Assembly: GCF_018802765.1 (NCBI RefSeq)
Contig: NZ_CP069163.1
Location: forward strand, 1,798,001-1,862,000
Direction of reading: 5' to 3'
DNA: 64,000 bases
Source: Paludibacterium sp. B53371
GTDB lineage: Bacteria > Pseudomonadota > Gammaproteobacteria > Burkholderiales > Chromobacteriaceae
Shown: piece after piece, positions 32,570-43,337 of the stretch
Numbering within the stretch: the stretch's first letter is position 1
Layout: each line of letters starts with the position of its first letter
The notes under the pieces: model-generated
What the model was told of the DNA's origin: nothing
The model's input: only the letters and a program-made list of their open reading frames with translations
The model's database searches: none
Position numbers and translations under genes: made by a program

Positions 32570-33478
32570 ATGATCCGTTTTCGCCAGATTGAAGCTTTTC
32601 GCCATCTGATCATCACCGGCACTGGAACGGCTGCAGCCAAGCGCATGCAGATCACCCAGCCGGCCATCAGCCGATTGATTTCCGACCTGGAGGAAGACCT
32701 GGGCTTCTCTCTGTTCCGCCGCGAAAAGGGACGGCTGGAGCCGACGGTGGCCGGGCTGCGTTTTTATCGGGCAGTGGAAGAGAACTTTCTTGGACTGGAG
32801 CGACTCAAGCAGGTGGCCGACTCGATCCGCAGCGAGGCCTCGGAGAGCCTGAGCATTACCTGCCTGCCGGTCCTGTCGACCACCCTGCTGCCACTGGTGC
32901 TGCAGTTGTTCCGGCAAAGCCATCCGGAGGTGGTGGTCAAGGTAGATCCCTGCAGTCTGGGTGAGATCATGGCGCGCCTGCAGGACATGAAGACCGATGT
33001 CGCGCTGTCGCTGGAGTTTGCCGAGATTGCCGGTATCGAGATTGAACAGATTTTCGAGGCGCGCATGATGTGCGCCATGCCGGAAAATCATCCGCTGGCA
33101 GAAAAGACGCGGATTACGCCGCAGGATCTCGAAGGTCAGAACGTGATCGGCTGGCTGCCCAAAGGCTCGCTGTCCTTCGGGGCCGAGCGTTCGATTTTTG
33201 AAAATGCCGGCGTGCAGCCGCATTACACCATCGAAACCAACAATTCTCATACCCGTTACGCCATGGTCGCCAACGGGATGGGCGTTTCGATTGTCGAACC
33301 CTTTGCCTATAGCGTCTGGAAAGCCCACGGTGTGACCATCCGGCCCTTCGAACCGGCCCCCAGCTACGGCTATGTACTGGCCTACCCGCGCGCCAGCCTG
33401 CGCTCCGAGATCACCGAGGCCTTCCGCCAGGCCGTGCTGGAAGTGGTCAAGGGATTCAATTTCAACGTTAGCCCCTGA
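32570..33478 (+). CDS. LysR-family transcriptional regulator
   Basis: This 302-aa LTTR begins with the winged-helix domain (FRQIEAFRHLIITGTGTAAAKRM, QITQPAISRLISDLE) in residues 5-60, followed by the periplasmic-binding-like effector domain with WLPKGSLSFGAER and MVANGMGVSIVEP. The sequence upstream of 32570 is open but noncoding. It is divergent from the TauE-like gene, the classic LTTR arrangement, and is 14 nt before the Kdo hydroxylase gene, so it may be co-transcribed with that. Confidence 0.92.
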   Translation: MIRFRQIEAFRHLIITGTGTAAAKRMQITQPAISRLISDLEEDLGFSLFRREKGRLEPTVAGLRFYRAVEENFLGLERLKQVADSIRSEASESLSITCLPVLSTTLLPLVLQLFRQSHPEVVVKVDPCSLGEIMARLQDMKTDVALSLEFAEIAGIEIEQIFEARMMCAMPENHPLAEKTRITPQDLEGQNVIGWLPKGSLSFGAERSIFENAGVQPHYTIETNNSHTRYAMVANGMGVSIVEPFAYSVWKAHGVTIRPFEPAPSYGYVLAYPRASLRSEITEAFRQAVLEVVKGFNFNVSP

Positions 33479-33492
33479 AAAGAGGATGCCAC

Positions 33493-34374
33493 ATGTCGTC
33501 AGACAGCCAGATCGTTACCGCCCGGATCAACCCGGCCGAAGGCCAACCCGCGGATAGCGACCTTTTACTGTCGGCGCTCGAGACCGGCAAAGTATTGCAT
33601 GTACCCAGCATGCCTTTCGAGACCACGCCTGAAGAGCGACAAATGCTGGATCCGGTCCATGCAGTCAAAGGCCGCAAGAACATCAGCCTGCCCCCGCAGG
33701 CCGGACAGCTGATCGGCGTCGACCCGGCCAGTGCCGCCCATGACATCCTGCACGGCCTGGTGGCGCGTTACGCCCGCTCGGCGCGTCAGTGGATTGATCT
33801 GCTGTTTCCGGCCTATGCGGCCCACCTGATTGCCGCACCGACCAGTCTGCGCCTGCACCGTGTCGAGACCCGCCACGCCTCCTGGCGCAAGGATGACAGC
33901 CGGCTGCATGTCGATGCCTTCCCCTCGAGACCCAATCACGGCGAACGCATCCTGCGCGTCTTCATGAACATCAATCCGCACGGCGAGCCGCGGGTCTGGC
34001 GTGTGGGCGAAGCGTTTACGCCCATGGCGCAGCGCTTCCTGCCGCGCCTGCCCGTGCAATGGCCTGGCTCTGCCTGGCTGCAGCACCGCCTGGGCATTAC
34101 CAAGCGTTATCGCACACGCTACGACCACATCATGCTGAACCTGCACGATGCCATGAAGGCCGACCTGGCCTATCAGGCCGAGTGCCCGCAGGAAACCATC
34201 GCCTTTGCGCCCGGGGCTGGCTGGATCTGCTTTTCGGATCATGCCTCGCATGCCGTCATGTCCGGCCAGTTCATGCTGGAGCAGACCTTCTTCCTCAAGC
34301 CGGAGCACATGGCCGACCCGCAGCAGGCACCGCTGGCCATGCTGGAAAAGCTGACCGGACGTACGCTGCGCTAA
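33493..34374 (+). CDS. kdoO: Kdo 3-hydroxylase (Fe(II)/2-oxoglutarate dioxygenase)
   Basis: This 293-aa protein matches the KdoO family, which converts Kdo to Ko (D-glycero-D-talo-oct-2-ulosonic acid) in the lipopolysaccharide inner core of Burkholderia, Yersinia and relatives. The iron-binding facial triad is visible as HxD in [12 protein letters not shown] (near residue 139) and the distal His in [13 protein letters not shown]. The [15 protein letters not shown] segment between them is characteristic. Ko makes the core more acid-resistant. Its stop overlaps the convergent chemoreceptor gene by 4 bp. Confidence 0.88.
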   Translation: MSSDSQIVTARINPAEGQPADSDLLLSALETGKVLHVPSMPFETTPEERQMLDPVHAVKGRKNISLPPQAGQLIGVDPASAAHDILHGLVARYARSARQWIDLLFPAYAAHLIAAPTSLRLHRVETRHASWRKDDSRLHVDAFPSRPNHGERILRVFMNINPHGEPRVWRVGEAFTPMAQRFLPRLPVQWPGSAWLQHRLGITKRYRTRYDHIMLNLHDAMKADLAYQAECPQETIAFAPGAGWICFSDHASHAVMSGQFMLEQTFFLKPEHMADPQQAPLAMLEKLTGRTLR

Positions 34375-35987
34375 ACCCTGAAGCGCCTGATGGTCTCGTG
34401 CATGTGCAGCGTCAGCTTGTCCAGGGTGGTGGCCATTTGATGGGTATCGTGCGCCACGACGCTGTTATCGCTGGTCATGGCGGCGATGCGCTCGATCTGT
34501 TGCTTGATGGCCAGGCTGACTTCTCCCTGTTCCCGTATGGCGGCACTGATATGGGTCGCCATGCGCACGGCCTCCTCGCTGCCCTGCTGGATATTGCCGA
34601 TGGTGCTGGTTACCTGTGAGGCGCGTTCGACACCGCGATCAACCAGCGTCACGGCTTCGTCGGTGCTGGTCACCGCCTCGCTGGCACTGTCCTGCATGGC
34701 CTTGATGGTCTGGGCAATCTGATTGGTCGAGGAGGTGGTGCGCTCGGCCAGCTTGCGCACCTCGTCGGCCACCACGGCAAACCCCCGCCCGGCCTCCCCG
34801 GCACGCGCCGCCTCAATCGCCGCATTCAAGGCCAGCAGGTTGGTCTGTTCGGCGATTTCACTAATCACCTGCGCCACCCCGCCGATCTGCTGACTGCTGT
34901 CCACCAGACCATGGATGCATTCGGCGACACTTTTCACCGAACGCGAAATCTCGTGAATGTCACTCACCGTGCTCTCGATCACCACCCGCCCCTGCTGCGC
35001 CAGCTCGCCGCTTCGGGCCGACACAGTCGCCGCCTCCTGCGACTGATCGGCGACATAGGCGATGGCATTGGCCATCTGCTCGACATTGGTCGCCATGGCC
35101 GAAGCCGCTTCATTTTGCGCCGCACAGCGGGTAGACACCTTGCCGGAGTCCTGGCTCAGCCCCTGCACCATGCAAGCCACTTCACCAATATCGTGATTCA
35201 GCGCTTTCATGCTCTGCTGCAGCATCTCGAGCAGACGGTTGAAGGCCTGGATGGTCTGGCCGATTTCATCCTGACGTCCATGCTGAATGCGACGCGAGAA
35301 GTCCAGATGATCAATGACTTCGACGACCGTCTTGCGCATGGCCGCCAGCGGCAGCACGGCGGCTCGATACAGCCAGACCATCATCAAAAGGAAGATCGCC
35401 AGTACGGTGGCAACGCCGATGACGACACCGGCCTTGACCTCGTTCGCCACCCGAATCATCTCGTCCTGTGTCGAGGCGTATTGCTGGATGGACTGCTTGT
35501 TCAAGGCTTCCAGCTGACTGGTCATGGCATCAATGCGAACGTCAAAACCACTGCCGGGTTGTTTCATCATGGCATCGCCAGCCGCCTTGCCCTGCTTGAG
35601 GTAGGCATTGGCCATCTGCACACCGCTGTCATGCAAGGCATTCGCCTTGCTCTTGAGCTGGGCAATCTGATCGGCCGAGGAGGGATTGGCTTGCCGGGCC
35701 TGGTCCAGCGCCTGCTGCAACAAATCCAGATTGGTTTGAGCCTCTTTGAAGCTGTCGCTGTCACCCGTCAGGCTGGCATCGTTGAGGAATTGCTGAATCT
35801 GCACCGTGTTGTACCGCGCCATCGACAAGGCATCGGCAAAGGTATTGGCCTGGGGCAAGGATTGGCTGATCCCGCGATCCAGCGTTGACAATGACCACAG
35901 GCACCCCAGCAGCAAGACGCACAACAGCAAGGCCATGGTGCTGGCGAACACCAGCATCATGCCTTTGAAACTGAGTCCGACGCGCAT
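34371..35987 (-). CDS. Methyl-accepting chemotaxis protein
   Basis: This 538-aa chemoreceptor has TM1 near residues 8-32 and a four-helix-bundle-like ligand domain to about 180. TM2 follows near 185-205 with a HAMP region after it. The cytoplasmic signalling tip contains the invariant [22 protein letters not shown] hairpin, given here only as position about 375-396. The ATG at 35987 follows a GGGGGT SD; an in-frame start at 36017 would insert a charged leader before TM1. The ligand is unknown. Confidence 0.93.
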   Translation of the reverse strand: MRVGLSFKGMMLVFASTMALLLCVLLLGCLWSLSTLDRGISQSLPQANTFADALSMARYNTVQIQQFLNDASLTGDSDSFKEAQTNLDLLQQALDQARQANPSSADQIAQLKSKANALHDSGVQMANAYLKQGKAAGDAMMKQPGSGFDVRIDAMTSQLEALNKQSIQQYASTQDEMIRVANEVKAGVVIGVATVLAIFLLMMVWLYRAAVLPLAAMRKTVVEVIDHLDFSRRIQHGRQDEIGQTIQAFNRLLEMLQQSMKALNHDIGEVACMVQGLSQDSGKVSTRCAAQNEAASAMATNVEQMANAIAYVADQSQEAATVSARSGELAQQGRVVIESTVSDIHEISRSVKSVAECIHGLVDSSQQIGGVAQVISEIAEQTNLLALNAAIEAARAGEAGRGFAVVADEVRKLAERTTSSTNQIAQTIKAMQDSASEAVTSTDEAVTLVDRGVERASQVTSTIGNIQQGSEEAVRMATHISAAIREQGEVSLAIKQQIERIAAMTSDNSVVAHDTHQMATTLDKLTLHMHETIRRFRV

Positions 35988-36160
35988 GACACCCCCTGTC
36001 AATTTTTGGCGCTGCACAATTTATACTAAAGGCATATAGAAATTGTTAGGTCAGTCAAAACCAATAATCAACAAAAACCTTGGAGAAAGGCCCTGTCGCC
36101 GCGTACACACTTGATGCGCAGCGACCCACACCCCAGCGGCCAAACCTCTGCACAAGGTGC

Positions 36161-37153
36161 CTACGCACTCCTGCCGGAAGGACCTGGCGTTGAGCCGCGG
36201 ATCCGCAGTTGACCGGCAAGGACCAGTTTGCGTCTGACCAGATCAGGTTGAGCGATTCGCGCCAGCAGCATGTCGACTGCTGTCGCGCCGATCTCGCGTA
36301 CCGGCTGTTCGATCACCGTCAGCCCGCCGCCGACCAGCTCGGTCCAGATATCGTTATCGAAGCCTGCCAGCGCGACATCGGCCGGAATGGCAAGCCCCAT
36401 CTGACGCAAACTGCGCAAGGTGTCGAGCAGCAGCAGGCCATTGCTGGCCAGCACTGCCTCGGGACGCTCCTCGCAGTGCATCAGGCCGGCCAGAACAGGC
36501 GCCGACCCCGCGCCACGTACAAAATGGGCCATCGGTGACAAGCCATGACGACGCATGGCGGCCTCATAACCGGCACAGCGCTCGGCCCCCGTGACGCTGA
36601 GGCTGCCAAACAGACCGAGAATGCGGCGATACCCCCGTTCGATCAGATGCTCAGTCAGGTCACCGGCTGCACGGTGATTATCCAGAACCACGACATCCGC
36701 CAGCCCATCCGGCGCCTCACGGTCAATCATGACAATCGGGAAATCATGCTGCTGTGACCGAAAGCTGCGTGCCGTCACCCCCGTTGGCGCAAAGATCACG
36801 CCAGACACCCTTTCTTCAGCCATCAGTCGCAAATACATCGCCTCTCTTGCCCTGTCCTCATCGGCATTACAAAGAATGACTCGCTGGCCATGGCGATAGG
36901 CGACGTCCTCTACCGCTCGACTCACGGCGGTGAAGAAGGGGTTAAGAATGTCGGCAACGATCAGCCCGATGATGCCGCTCTGGCTTGATCGCAAGCGCCG
37001 GGCACTCAGGTTGGGGTGGTAGCCGAGCGCGCTGACCGCATCCATCACCCGCTGACGCAACGCCTGGCTGACCGGACCATTCCCCAGCGCCCGCGACACC
37101 GTGGCGACCGAGACACCGGCCAGGACGGCCACATCCTTGATCTTGACACTCAT
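36161..37153 (-). CDS. LacI-family transcriptional regulator (candidate fructose regulator)
   Basis: This 330-aa repressor has the LacI helix-turn-helix and hinge (VKIKDVAVLAGVSVATVSRAL, NPNLSARRLRSSQSG-type) in residues 3-60 and the periplasmic-binding effector domain with GLIVADILNPFFT, MIDREAPDG and AGFDNDIWTELV. The ATG at 37153 has a GGGAGAG SD. Its divergent neighbour is the fructose EIIBC gene, so it probably represses that and itself. The effector domain lacks features that would name the sugar. Confidence 0.92.
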   Translation of the reverse strand: MSVKIKDVAVLAGVSVATVSRALGNGPVSQALRQRVMDAVSALGYHPNLSARRLRSSQSGIIGLIVADILNPFFTAVSRAVEDVAYRHGQRVILCNADEDRAREAMYLRLMAEERVSGVIFAPTGVTARSFRSQQHDFPIVMIDREAPDGLADVVVLDNHRAAGDLTEHLIERGYRRILGLFGSLSVTGAERCAGYEAAMRRHGLSPMAHFVRGAGSAPVLAGLMHCEERPEAVLASNGLLLLDTLRSLRQMGLAIPADVALAGFDNDIWTELVGGGLTVIEQPVREIGATAVDMLLARIAQPDLVRRKLVLAGQLRIRGSTPGPSGRSA

Positions 37154-37262
37154 CCGCTCTCCCGCTGGCGCTGCTGCTGCTCTCTGCACCGCTACGCACT
37201 AGCAAATTTTCAAATTCAATGACAAACGGCCACGCCATCCACCTGGCGTTGCCCCGGTTAAA

Positions 37263-37276
37263 TGCAATCGTTTTCA
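37263..37276. promoter_or_regulatory. Candidate LacI-family operator
   Basis: TGCAATCGTTTTCA is a 14-bp pseudopalindrome centred on CG, the usual architecture of GalR/LacI-family operators (T-G-N-A-A-N-C-G-N-T-T-N-C-A). It lies 110 bp upstream of the LacI-family gene and about 300 bp from fruA. Binding by that regulator is inferred from context. Confidence 0.5.
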
Positions 37277-37384
37277 ATGCGTACACCCCGACCACCAAGG
37301 ACACCCCGCCAATGCACAACACAAGGATAAACAGCTGCAAACCCACGCCATACCAAGACACAAGCGACAAAAAGAAAGCATCGT

Positions 37385-37425
37385 CTGACAGGCCGACACG
37401 ATGACCGATCGTGTCCTGACAGGCC
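37385..37425. repeat. Composite repeat: 10-bp direct repeats flanking a 21-bp palindrome
   Basis: CTGACAGGCC occurs at 37385-37394 and again at 37416-37425. Between the two copies, GACACGAT (37395-37402) and ATCGTGTC (37408-37415) form a perfect inverted repeat around GACCG. The repeats abut with no spacer. No known operator matches it from memory. Confidence 0.8.
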
Positions 37426-37526
37426 GCTGGCCAAGGCCTGGTGAAAACGTTCGCACACCGGCACAGGCCCAAACCCGCTGAGTCCCCATCCGCCACGCAT
37501 TGTCTGCGCTGTCGGACAAAAGCGCA

Positions 37527-37547
37527 CTTCGGCGCAGCACGCCGAAG
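37527..37547 (+). repeat. Hairpin in the fruA leader
   Basis: CTTCGGCG (37527-37534) pairs with CGCCGAAG (37540-37547) around a CAGCA loop, ending 26 bp before the fruA ATG and about 18 bp before its GGAGAG SD. It could act as a small translational or mRNA-stability element. No T-run follows, so it is not an intrinsic terminator. Confidence 0.45.
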
Positions 37548-37573
37548 CGCACCCCACCCACTCTGGAGAGTCC

Positions 37574-39247
37574 ATGTACCATTTATTGCTCGTTCTGCAT
37601 CAAACCGACCCCATGCCTGAGACCGCCACGGTCGCCAAGGCATTGCAAAGCGCTGCCACCGCCTTTCCCTGCCGCCTGACCACATGCTATGCCGGTGACG
37701 CACGCCCCCCTCTCCCGGACGCCCATTTCGACGGCATCCTGCTGGTGGGCGACCCCATTGCGTTGCCATACGCCTCGACGCCCGTCCACCCGTTGAGTCT
37801 GCAAGCCGCACAGGCTGACCCGGATGGTGCCTGGCGCACCTTGCTGGCAAAGCTGTCACCGGCACAGATGCCGCTGTTCATCGTGGCCATCACGTCCTGC
37901 ACGGGAGGGGTGACGCATACGTTCATGGCGGCCGAGGGGCTGGAGATGGCGGCAGAGCAGATGGGGCACCGCATCAAGGTGGAGACCCAGGGGCAGGTAG
38001 GTTTGCGCAACACCTTGACCGAACAGGAGATCGCCGATGCCGATCTGGTCATCATCGCTGCAGACACCCAGGTGATGCTGCACCGGTTTGTCGGCAAGCG
38101 GGTGTACCGCACCGCCAGCGGCCAGGCCATCCGCGACGGCAAAAGCGTGATCGAGAAGGCCATCCGCGAGGCAACGCGACTGCCAGAGGGACCAACCGGC
38201 TCGGCGCAGCCGGTCACGGGAGGCAGGCTCGGTCATGCCGGCCCCTATGAGCACCTGATGACCGGGGTGTCTTTCATGTTGCCGCTGGTGGTCGCGGGGG
38301 GCTTGATCATTGCGCTGGCCTTTGCCCTGGGCGGCATCTTCGTCGGCGACACCAGCCCGCCGGGCAGCCTGTCCTGGGCGTTGTTCCAGATTGGCGCCAA
38401 AGCGGCCTTCCCCTTGATGGTGCCGGTGCTGGCAGGCTATATCGCCTACTCGATCGCCGATCGGCCCGGCATTGCACCGGGGCTGGTGGGGGGCATGGTC
38501 GCCGTCAACATGAATGCCGGCTTTCTCGGCGGCATCGCGGCCGGCTTCATTGCCGGTTATGGCACGGCCTGGCTGACGCGGCATCTGCGCTTGCCGCGCC
38601 ATCTGAACGGGCTGGTGCCGATCATCCTGCTGCCACTACTGGGCACCCTGCTGACCGGATTGCTGATGACACTGGTGGTGGGTTCGCCCATGGCCTTCAT
38701 CATGCAACAGCTGTCGGCATGGCTGAGCGGACTGCATGGCTCGAGCGCCCTGCTGTTCGGGGCACTGATCGGTTTGATGATGGCTTTCGACATGGGAGGA
38801 CCGGTCAACAAGGCAGCCTATGGCTTTGCCACGGCCTTGCTGAGCGCCAAGGTCTGCGGCCCGATGGCAGCGGTCATGGCGGCCGGCATGACACCGCCGC
38901 TGGGGGTGGCGCTGGCCACCTGGTGGTTCGGCAGCCGCTTCAGCGAACAGGAAAGACAGGCGGGCAAGGCGACGGCCATCCTCGGCATGGCATTCATGAC
39001 CGAGGGGGCCATTCCCTATGCGGCCCGCGACCCGCTGCGGGTCATTCCGGCGCTGATGATAGGCTCGGCCGTCACCGGGGCGCTGACCATTCTGCAGGGT
39101 ATCGAGCAATGTGTGCCGCACGGCGGCATTTTCATCCTGCCTTTCCGGCAGATGATGTCTCAGCCCTGGCTGTTTTGCCTGAATGTGGCCATTGGCAGCA
39201 TCGTCACTGCCCTGACCCTGCGCCTGCTCAAACAGCCGGCAACCTGA
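37574..39247 (+). CDS. fruA: PTS fructose transporter, EIIB'-EIIB-EIIC
   Basis: This 557-aa FruA has the usual order: a degenerate IIB' domain (residues 1-100), the IIB domain with phosphorylated Cys109 in [18 protein letters not shown], then a membrane IIC domain from about 220 with [23 protein letters not shown] and [13 protein letters not shown]. The IIB site reads CTGGVTHT where most fructose IIBs read CPTGIAHT. Fructose is imported as fructose 1-phosphate. The usual partners fruB (HPr-like FPr) and fruK are not adjacent. An SD (GGAGAG) precedes the ATG, and the LacI-family gene is divergent. Confidence 0.92.
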   Translation: MYHLLLVLHQTDPMPETATVAKALQSAATAFPCRLTTCYAGDARPPLPDAHFDGILLVGDPIALPYASTPVHPLSLQAAQADPDGAWRTLLAKLSPAQMPLFIVAITSCTGGVTHTFMAAEGLEMAAEQMGHRIKVETQGQVGLRNTLTEQEIADADLVIIAADTQVMLHRFVGKRVYRTASGQAIRDGKSVIEKAIREATRLPEGPTGSAQPVTGGRLGHAGPYEHLMTGVSFMLPLVVAGGLIIALAFALGGIFVGDTSPPGSLSWALFQIGAKAAFPLMVPVLAGYIAYSIADRPGIAPGLVGGMVAVNMNAGFLGGIAAGFIAGYGTAWLTRHLRLPRHLNGLVPIILLPLLGTLLTGLLMTLVVGSPMAFIMQQLSAWLSGLHGSSALLFGALIGLMMAFDMGGPVNKAAYGFATALLSAKVCGPMAAVMAAGMTPPLGVALATWWFGSRFSEQERQAGKATAILGMAFMTEGAIPYAARDPLRVIPALMIGSAVTGALTILQGIEQCVPHGGIFILPFRQMMSQPWLFCLNVAIGSIVTALTLRLLKQPAT

Positions 39248-39254
39248 ATGTCCC

Positions 39255-41897
39255 TCATTGCAGGCCGGCGTCGGCGTTCTGAGCCAGCCAGGCACGACAG
39301 GCTGCCGCCAGGGCATCGGACAGCCGGAAGACGGTGGCCAGACTGGCACTCATCGCCGCGACATCCTGTGCGGCCGCCAGCTCTTCCAGCTCATAGAGCA
39401 GATCAGCATAGGGCGGATTGAGATAAAGGGCGGCACTGCCCATGCGATGGGCAGTCTGCCCGAGTGCCTCATAGTCTTCTGCCTGCCAGGCTTGTTTCAG
39501 CCTGGCCATGTCCTCCGCATCGCAATCCAGATAGCGCGCCACCAGCGCGCGCACATCCGCCAGATTCCCCTCGAACAGGCTCAGCAACTGCTCGACCTCG
39601 ATGACCGGCTGTGCCTGCTCTGCGGGATCGGCGGTCGGTGGTGCAGTATCGGCTGTCGCTGCAGGCACCAGACCGAAGCGTTGCAATGCGGCACGCAGGG
39701 TATCGAGGCTGACTGGCTTGGTCAAATAGTCGGCCATGCCCGCCTGTCGCCCTGCTTCGAAATCAGAGGGGAAGGCATGCGCAGACAAGGCGATGACCGG
39801 CACATCGGCCAGTTTCTCTTCGGCATGAATGCGTCGGGTGAGTTCGAAACCATCCATGTCGGGCATGGAGATGTCGGTCAGCACCAGGGCCACATCACCA
39901 GCCTGACGCAGTTGTGCCAGCGCCTCGGGCCCCGAGCTGGCAAAGCGGGCCTCGACCCCCAGCGTGCGGAACTGAGCGCGCAGCGTGGCCTGATTGATGG
40001 GATGGTCTTCGACCACCCAGACTTCCCCCGTGCGGTAGTGCTCAATGCCAGCGGCCCGGGCGCCATCCTGCACCGGGGGAAATTCGGCTGCGGCCGCTTG
40101 CTCGCAGGGCAGACGCACGCTGAAGCGACTGCCCTCGCCCGGACGGCTGTCAACCGTGACCGAGCCTCCCGCCTGATCCAGCAATTGTTTGATGATGGCC
40201 AGCCCCAGGCCACTGCCGCCGTAATGTCGCACGGTCGAGGCATCCGCCTGGGAGAAGGGCTGGAACAAGCGCGAGATCTGCTCGTCGGTCATGCCGATGC
40301 CGCTGTCTTCGACATCAAGCTGCAGCCAGCCCTGCTGATAATCGATCCGGACGCTCACCACCCCCTCCGCAGTGAACTTGACCGCATTACTGAGCAGATT
40401 GCCGAGAATTTGCCGCAAGCGGTAAGGATCGAGTGAAAGCGTCAGATCCGGCGCTGACGGCCCCTGCCGCAGACACCGGACCGGCTTGCCGGCCACCTGG
40501 ATGGCCGCCCGCTGTGACTCCAGCAGTTCGTCCACCAGTTCGCGAATGCACACCGGTTCATGGACAAATTCAACTTTGCCGGTCTGCAGGCGGGTGAACA
40601 CCAGCACATCACTGATCACATGCAGCAACACACTGCTGGAACGCTTGATCAGGGACAGCGACTCACGCTGGGAGGGACTGAGCGGCTCATGCTCGAGCAA
40701 TTCGAGCATGGCCATCACCCCATTGAGCGGGGTTCGGATCTCGTGACTCATGACCGCCAGGAACAGCGAACGGGCCTGACTCGCCTGCTCGGCTTCTTCC
40801 TTGGCGATCTGCAGCGAGGCATTGCTGTCACGCAGCGCTTGCTGGTAGTGCAACACCGCCGACAGAGCCTCCTCCGTCGGCCGCAGCATCAGCCGGCGCA
40901 AGGTCAGGTAAAACCAGATCAAGGCCAGCAAGGCCAGCAGCCAGACCAGCGCATGCGGCACCAGCTCGCGCCACTCGACCCCCGGTTCGTCCTTGCGCGA
41001 CGGGGAATAGAGCAACACCCAGGGAAGCTGACTGAGCGCGTGCTTGAGCAACAGCTTGCCATCCCGCCGCACGGTTTCGGTCAGGCCAGACTGATGGGTC
41101 GCGGTCAACCCCTGCCAGCGCCCCAGCTCACTCCCCTCGGAGGCATACAAGGTCTGCTGCCCTGACTGCAGGGCAAACCAGCCTTTGCCGGCAAACAGCA
41201 AATCCAGATGGGCCAGCGGGATCGTCTGCACCAGCACTTCGGAACGGCCTTCGGCCTGGATGCCGATATAGGCCGCAACACAATCGCAGACCTGGTTGTC
41301 TGCGCGACGAAAGACCGTCCACTGGGTTTTGCCGGGCGGCAAGGGCGGCAACTGACGCACCCAGGACTGCATGCTGAGCAGAAACCGATGCTCCTGCGCT
41401 GCGGGATAAGTGGCGACATAGCCCCCGGCACGGTCCACCAGCGTCAGAGATCCTTGCCAGGTGAGTACTTTGATCTTGCCGTAGGCCTGATAAAGCACAT
41501 TGCCGACATGGGGTAAATCCAGCGGCATGCCGGGCTTGTGCCACACCACGCCGAGAGCGCTTTGATTGCCCCCGGGCAGCGCCATGCCGATGGCCTCGAT
41601 ACCGCCCTCGGTGGCATAACGTGACACGGGCTCCAGGCGGGGATTGGAAAACGGGTGACTGGCAATGCGCCGCAAATAGACATCAATCAGGGCACTCTCG
41701 TAATCGAGCGTTTCCTGAACCGGCATCAGACGATCCAGCGCTTCGCCATGCACCATCTGCACGCGGGCCTGGAAGCTGGCATACACCACCAGGGTCACGG
41801 CCAGCGAAGCAAGCACGAGCATGACGGCACCACCGCGGCGCAGCAGTCGCGCCGCGCGTGCCAGCGAACCGGGGTCAAAATCAGCCGATTGGCTCAT
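39255..41897 (-). CDS. Hybrid sensor histidine kinase (BvgS/EvgS-like phosphorelay)
   Basis: This 880-aa membrane kinase has TM1 at about 23-44, a 260-residue periplasmic sensor region and TM2 near 312-330. The HisKA/HATPase unit has His385 in [12 protein letters not shown] plus N- and G-boxes. A receiver domain with Asp675 ([11 protein letters not shown]) and a C-terminal Hpt domain with His817 ([12 protein letters not shown]) complete a four-step relay. The input domain is not the Venus-flytrap type of BvgS. The following gene, overlapping by 4 nt, is a NarL-type regulator and its likely output. Confidence 0.93.
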   Translation of the reverse strand: MSQSADFDPGSLARAARLLRRGGAVMLVLASLAVTLVVYASFQARVQMVHGEALDRLMPVQETLDYESALIDVYLRRIASHPFSNPRLEPVSRYATEGGIEAIGMALPGGNQSALGVVWHKPGMPLDLPHVGNVLYQAYGKIKVLTWQGSLTLVDRAGGYVATYPAAQEHRFLLSMQSWVRQLPPLPPGKTQWTVFRRADNQVCDCVAAYIGIQAEGRSEVLVQTIPLAHLDLLFAGKGWFALQSGQQTLYASEGSELGRWQGLTATHQSGLTETVRRDGKLLLKHALSQLPWVLLYSPSRKDEPGVEWRELVPHALVWLLALLALIWFYLTLRRLMLRPTEEALSAVLHYQQALRDSNASLQIAKEEAEQASQARSLFLAVMSHEIRTPLNGVMAMLELLEHEPLSPSQRESLSLIKRSSSVLLHVISDVLVFTRLQTGKVEFVHEPVCIRELVDELLESQRAAIQVAGKPVRCLRQGPSAPDLTLSLDPYRLRQILGNLLSNAVKFTAEGVVSVRIDYQQGWLQLDVEDSGIGMTDEQISRLFQPFSQADASTVRHYGGSGLGLAIIKQLLDQAGGSVTVDSRPGEGSRFSVRLPCEQAAAAEFPPVQDGARAAGIEHYRTGEVWVVEDHPINQATLRAQFRTLGVEARFASSGPEALAQLRQAGDVALVLTDISMPDMDGFELTRRIHAEEKLADVPVIALSAHAFPSDFEAGRQAGMADYLTKPVSLDTLRAALQRFGLVPAATADTAPPTADPAEQAQPVIEVEQLLSLFEGNLADVRALVARYLDCDAEDMARLKQAWQAEDYEALGQTAHRMGSAALYLNPPYADLLYELEELAAAQDVAAMSASLATVFRLSDALAAACRAWLAQNADAGLQ

Positions 41898-42565
41898 CGA
41901 GACGGCAGATCAGTCAGCGGCGCGGCATCATTGACGCCCAGCTCACCGGCCAGGCGGAACAACTCGGCGTCGCTCTGAATATTCAACTTGCGGAACGCTG
42001 TCTGCTTCTGCGTGCTGACGGTCTTGATACTGCGATTCAGCCGCGCCGATATTTCGCTGACACTCTGCCCGGCCAGCAGCAGACGTACCACCACCATTTC
42101 GCGCGGCGACAGGCTGAGAAATGCCTGCTCGAATCCGGAGGCCCGGCGCACCTCGCCCTGCAATGCCGGATCGATGTAGATACCGCCCTTGGCCACATTG
42201 CGAATCGCTTCACGCAAAGGGTCCCCGGACTGTGTCTTGCGCATGAAGCCATGAGCCCCGGCTTCGATGCAGCGGCTGGCCAGTGCCGCCGATGCCGTAC
42301 CCGAGAACACCAGCAGACGGGTCTCGGGAAAAACCCGTGCCAAATACTGAATCAGCCCGATGCCGTCGAGTTCTCCGGGCATGGAGTAATCCAGAATCAC
42401 CAGATCGCAGCGTTGCTCACGCAACAGCTTGATCAACTCGGGGCCCGAAGCCGGCTCACCCAGAATATTGAACTCCGGGTCGCTGCGAAGCACGGTTTTG
42501 AGCGCCAGCGACACCAGGGGATGATCATCACAAATAACAGTGTTTATCAGCATTTTCTTTCCCAT
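41894..42565 (-). CDS. NarL/LuxR-type response regulator (BvgA-like)
   Basis: This 223-aa regulator has a receiver domain with acidic D-D-H near residue 13, phospho-acceptor Asp59 in [13 protein letters not shown] and the conserved Lys in [10 protein letters not shown]-terminal LuxR helix-turn-helix follows ([22 protein letters not shown], then [10 protein letters not shown]). An in-frame ATG at 42553 has a possible GGGAAAG SD and could be the true start, giving 219 aa. It is transcribed first and coupled to the kinase gene by ATGA. Confidence 0.92.
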   Translation of the reverse strand: MGKKMLINTVICDDHPLVSLALKTVLRSDPEFNILGEPASGPELIKLLREQRCDLVILDYSMPGELDGIGLIQYLARVFPETRLLVFSGTASAALASRCIEAGAHGFMRKTQSGDPLREAIRNVAKGGIYIDPALQGEVRRASGFEQAFLSLSPREMVVVRLLLAGQSVSEISARLNRSIKTVSTQKQTAFRKLNIQSDAELFRLAGELGVNDAAPLTDLPSR

Positions 42566-42569
42566 GATG

Positions 42570-42589
42570 AACGATGATCATCCATCGTT
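42570..42589. repeat. Inverted repeat just upstream of the BvgA-like gene
   Basis: AACGATG (42570-42576) and CATCGTT (42583-42589) are a perfect 7-bp inverted repeat around ATCATC, ending 5 bp before the regulator start codon. It could be an autoregulatory operator or an mRNA hairpin that limits initiation. The surrounding 126-bp gap is AT-rich and holds divergent promoters. Confidence 0.4.
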
Positions 42590-42691
42590 GATAACCTGAT
42601 TCTGATTGTTTTTTTCAGCATAATAGTCCAATTATGCCGTCAAGATTTCAGACAAAACATGATCGAATAATAGGAAATTCTGATAATAGCC

Positions 42692-43327
42692 ATGAAAATC
42701 TACTCAGATTCAGTCATCCAAATCTTACATGAGTGCTCGGCTGCCGCGCTGGCCACCCATGCAGCCAACCTGCCCGGATTTCCTTATGCCAGCTCGCTCT
42801 CGTATGTGCCGGATGTCGACCACTGTCCCTTGTTCCTCATCAGCCGGCTGGCGGAACACACCCGCAACCTGATGGCCGACCCGCGCGCCAGCCTGCTGAT
42901 CCAGACCCCCAGCGCGGAGGGGCCGGAAACAGCCGCTCGTCTGACACTGATCGGCGAGGTCAGACCGGTTGACGACACCGCGGCACGGCGCGCGCGCTAT
43001 GTGCGCTATTTGCCGGCGGCTGCGGATTATCTGACGCTGGGAGACTTTACCTTCTTCCGTTTCCAGCCGCAGCGGGCCCGGCTGGTGGCTGGTTTTGGTC
43101 GCATGGGCTGGCTGGAACAGGCACAGTGGGACGACATGCCGACATTGCAGGCCGCAGAAGAAGCACAACTGCTGGCCAGTCTGCCGGCAGAAAGCGACGT
43201 GTTGGGCATTGATTGCTTCGGTGTGGACCGGCGCTTGCAAGGTGTGCGCCAGCGCCTGGCCTTCGGCCAGACACTGGCGTTCGAGCAGATTCCCGCTCAG
43301 CTGGTACAACTCGGACTGCGGATCTGA
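42692..43327 (+). CDS. HugZ-like pyridoxamine oxidase-fold protein
   Basis: This 211-aa protein has the PPOX split-barrel with ALATHAANLPGFPYASSLSYVPD, LISRLAEHTRNLMADPRASLL and the HugZ-like ARLVAGFGRMGWL. HugZ proteins bind or degrade heme using an additional DUF2470 domain with a heme-ligand His. The C-terminal 45 residues here (VLGIDCFGVDRRLQG onward) resemble that region only partly and lack an obvious ligand His. A role in heme breakdown is therefore uncertain. It is divergent from the BvgA-like gene. Confidence 0.72.
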   Translation: MKIYSDSVIQILHECSAAALATHAANLPGFPYASSLSYVPDVDHCPLFLISRLAEHTRNLMADPRASLLIQTPSAEGPETAARLTLIGEVRPVDDTAARRARYVRYLPAAADYLTLGDFTFFRFQPQRARLVAGFGRMGWLEQAQWDDMPTLQAAEEAQLLASLPAESDVLGIDCFGVDRRLQGVRQRLAFGQTLAFEQIPAQLVQLGLRI

Positions 43328-43337
43328 CCCTTTCCGC

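Larger units (their letters stand above)
37154..37573. other. Structured 420-bp divergent intergenic region
   Basis: No credible gene lies here; the short open frames have no SD and no recognisable product. The region contains a LacI-type pseudopalindrome (37263-37276), a direct/inverted composite repeat (37385-37425) and a hairpin in the fruA leader (37527-37547), each listed separately. Confidence 0.6.
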
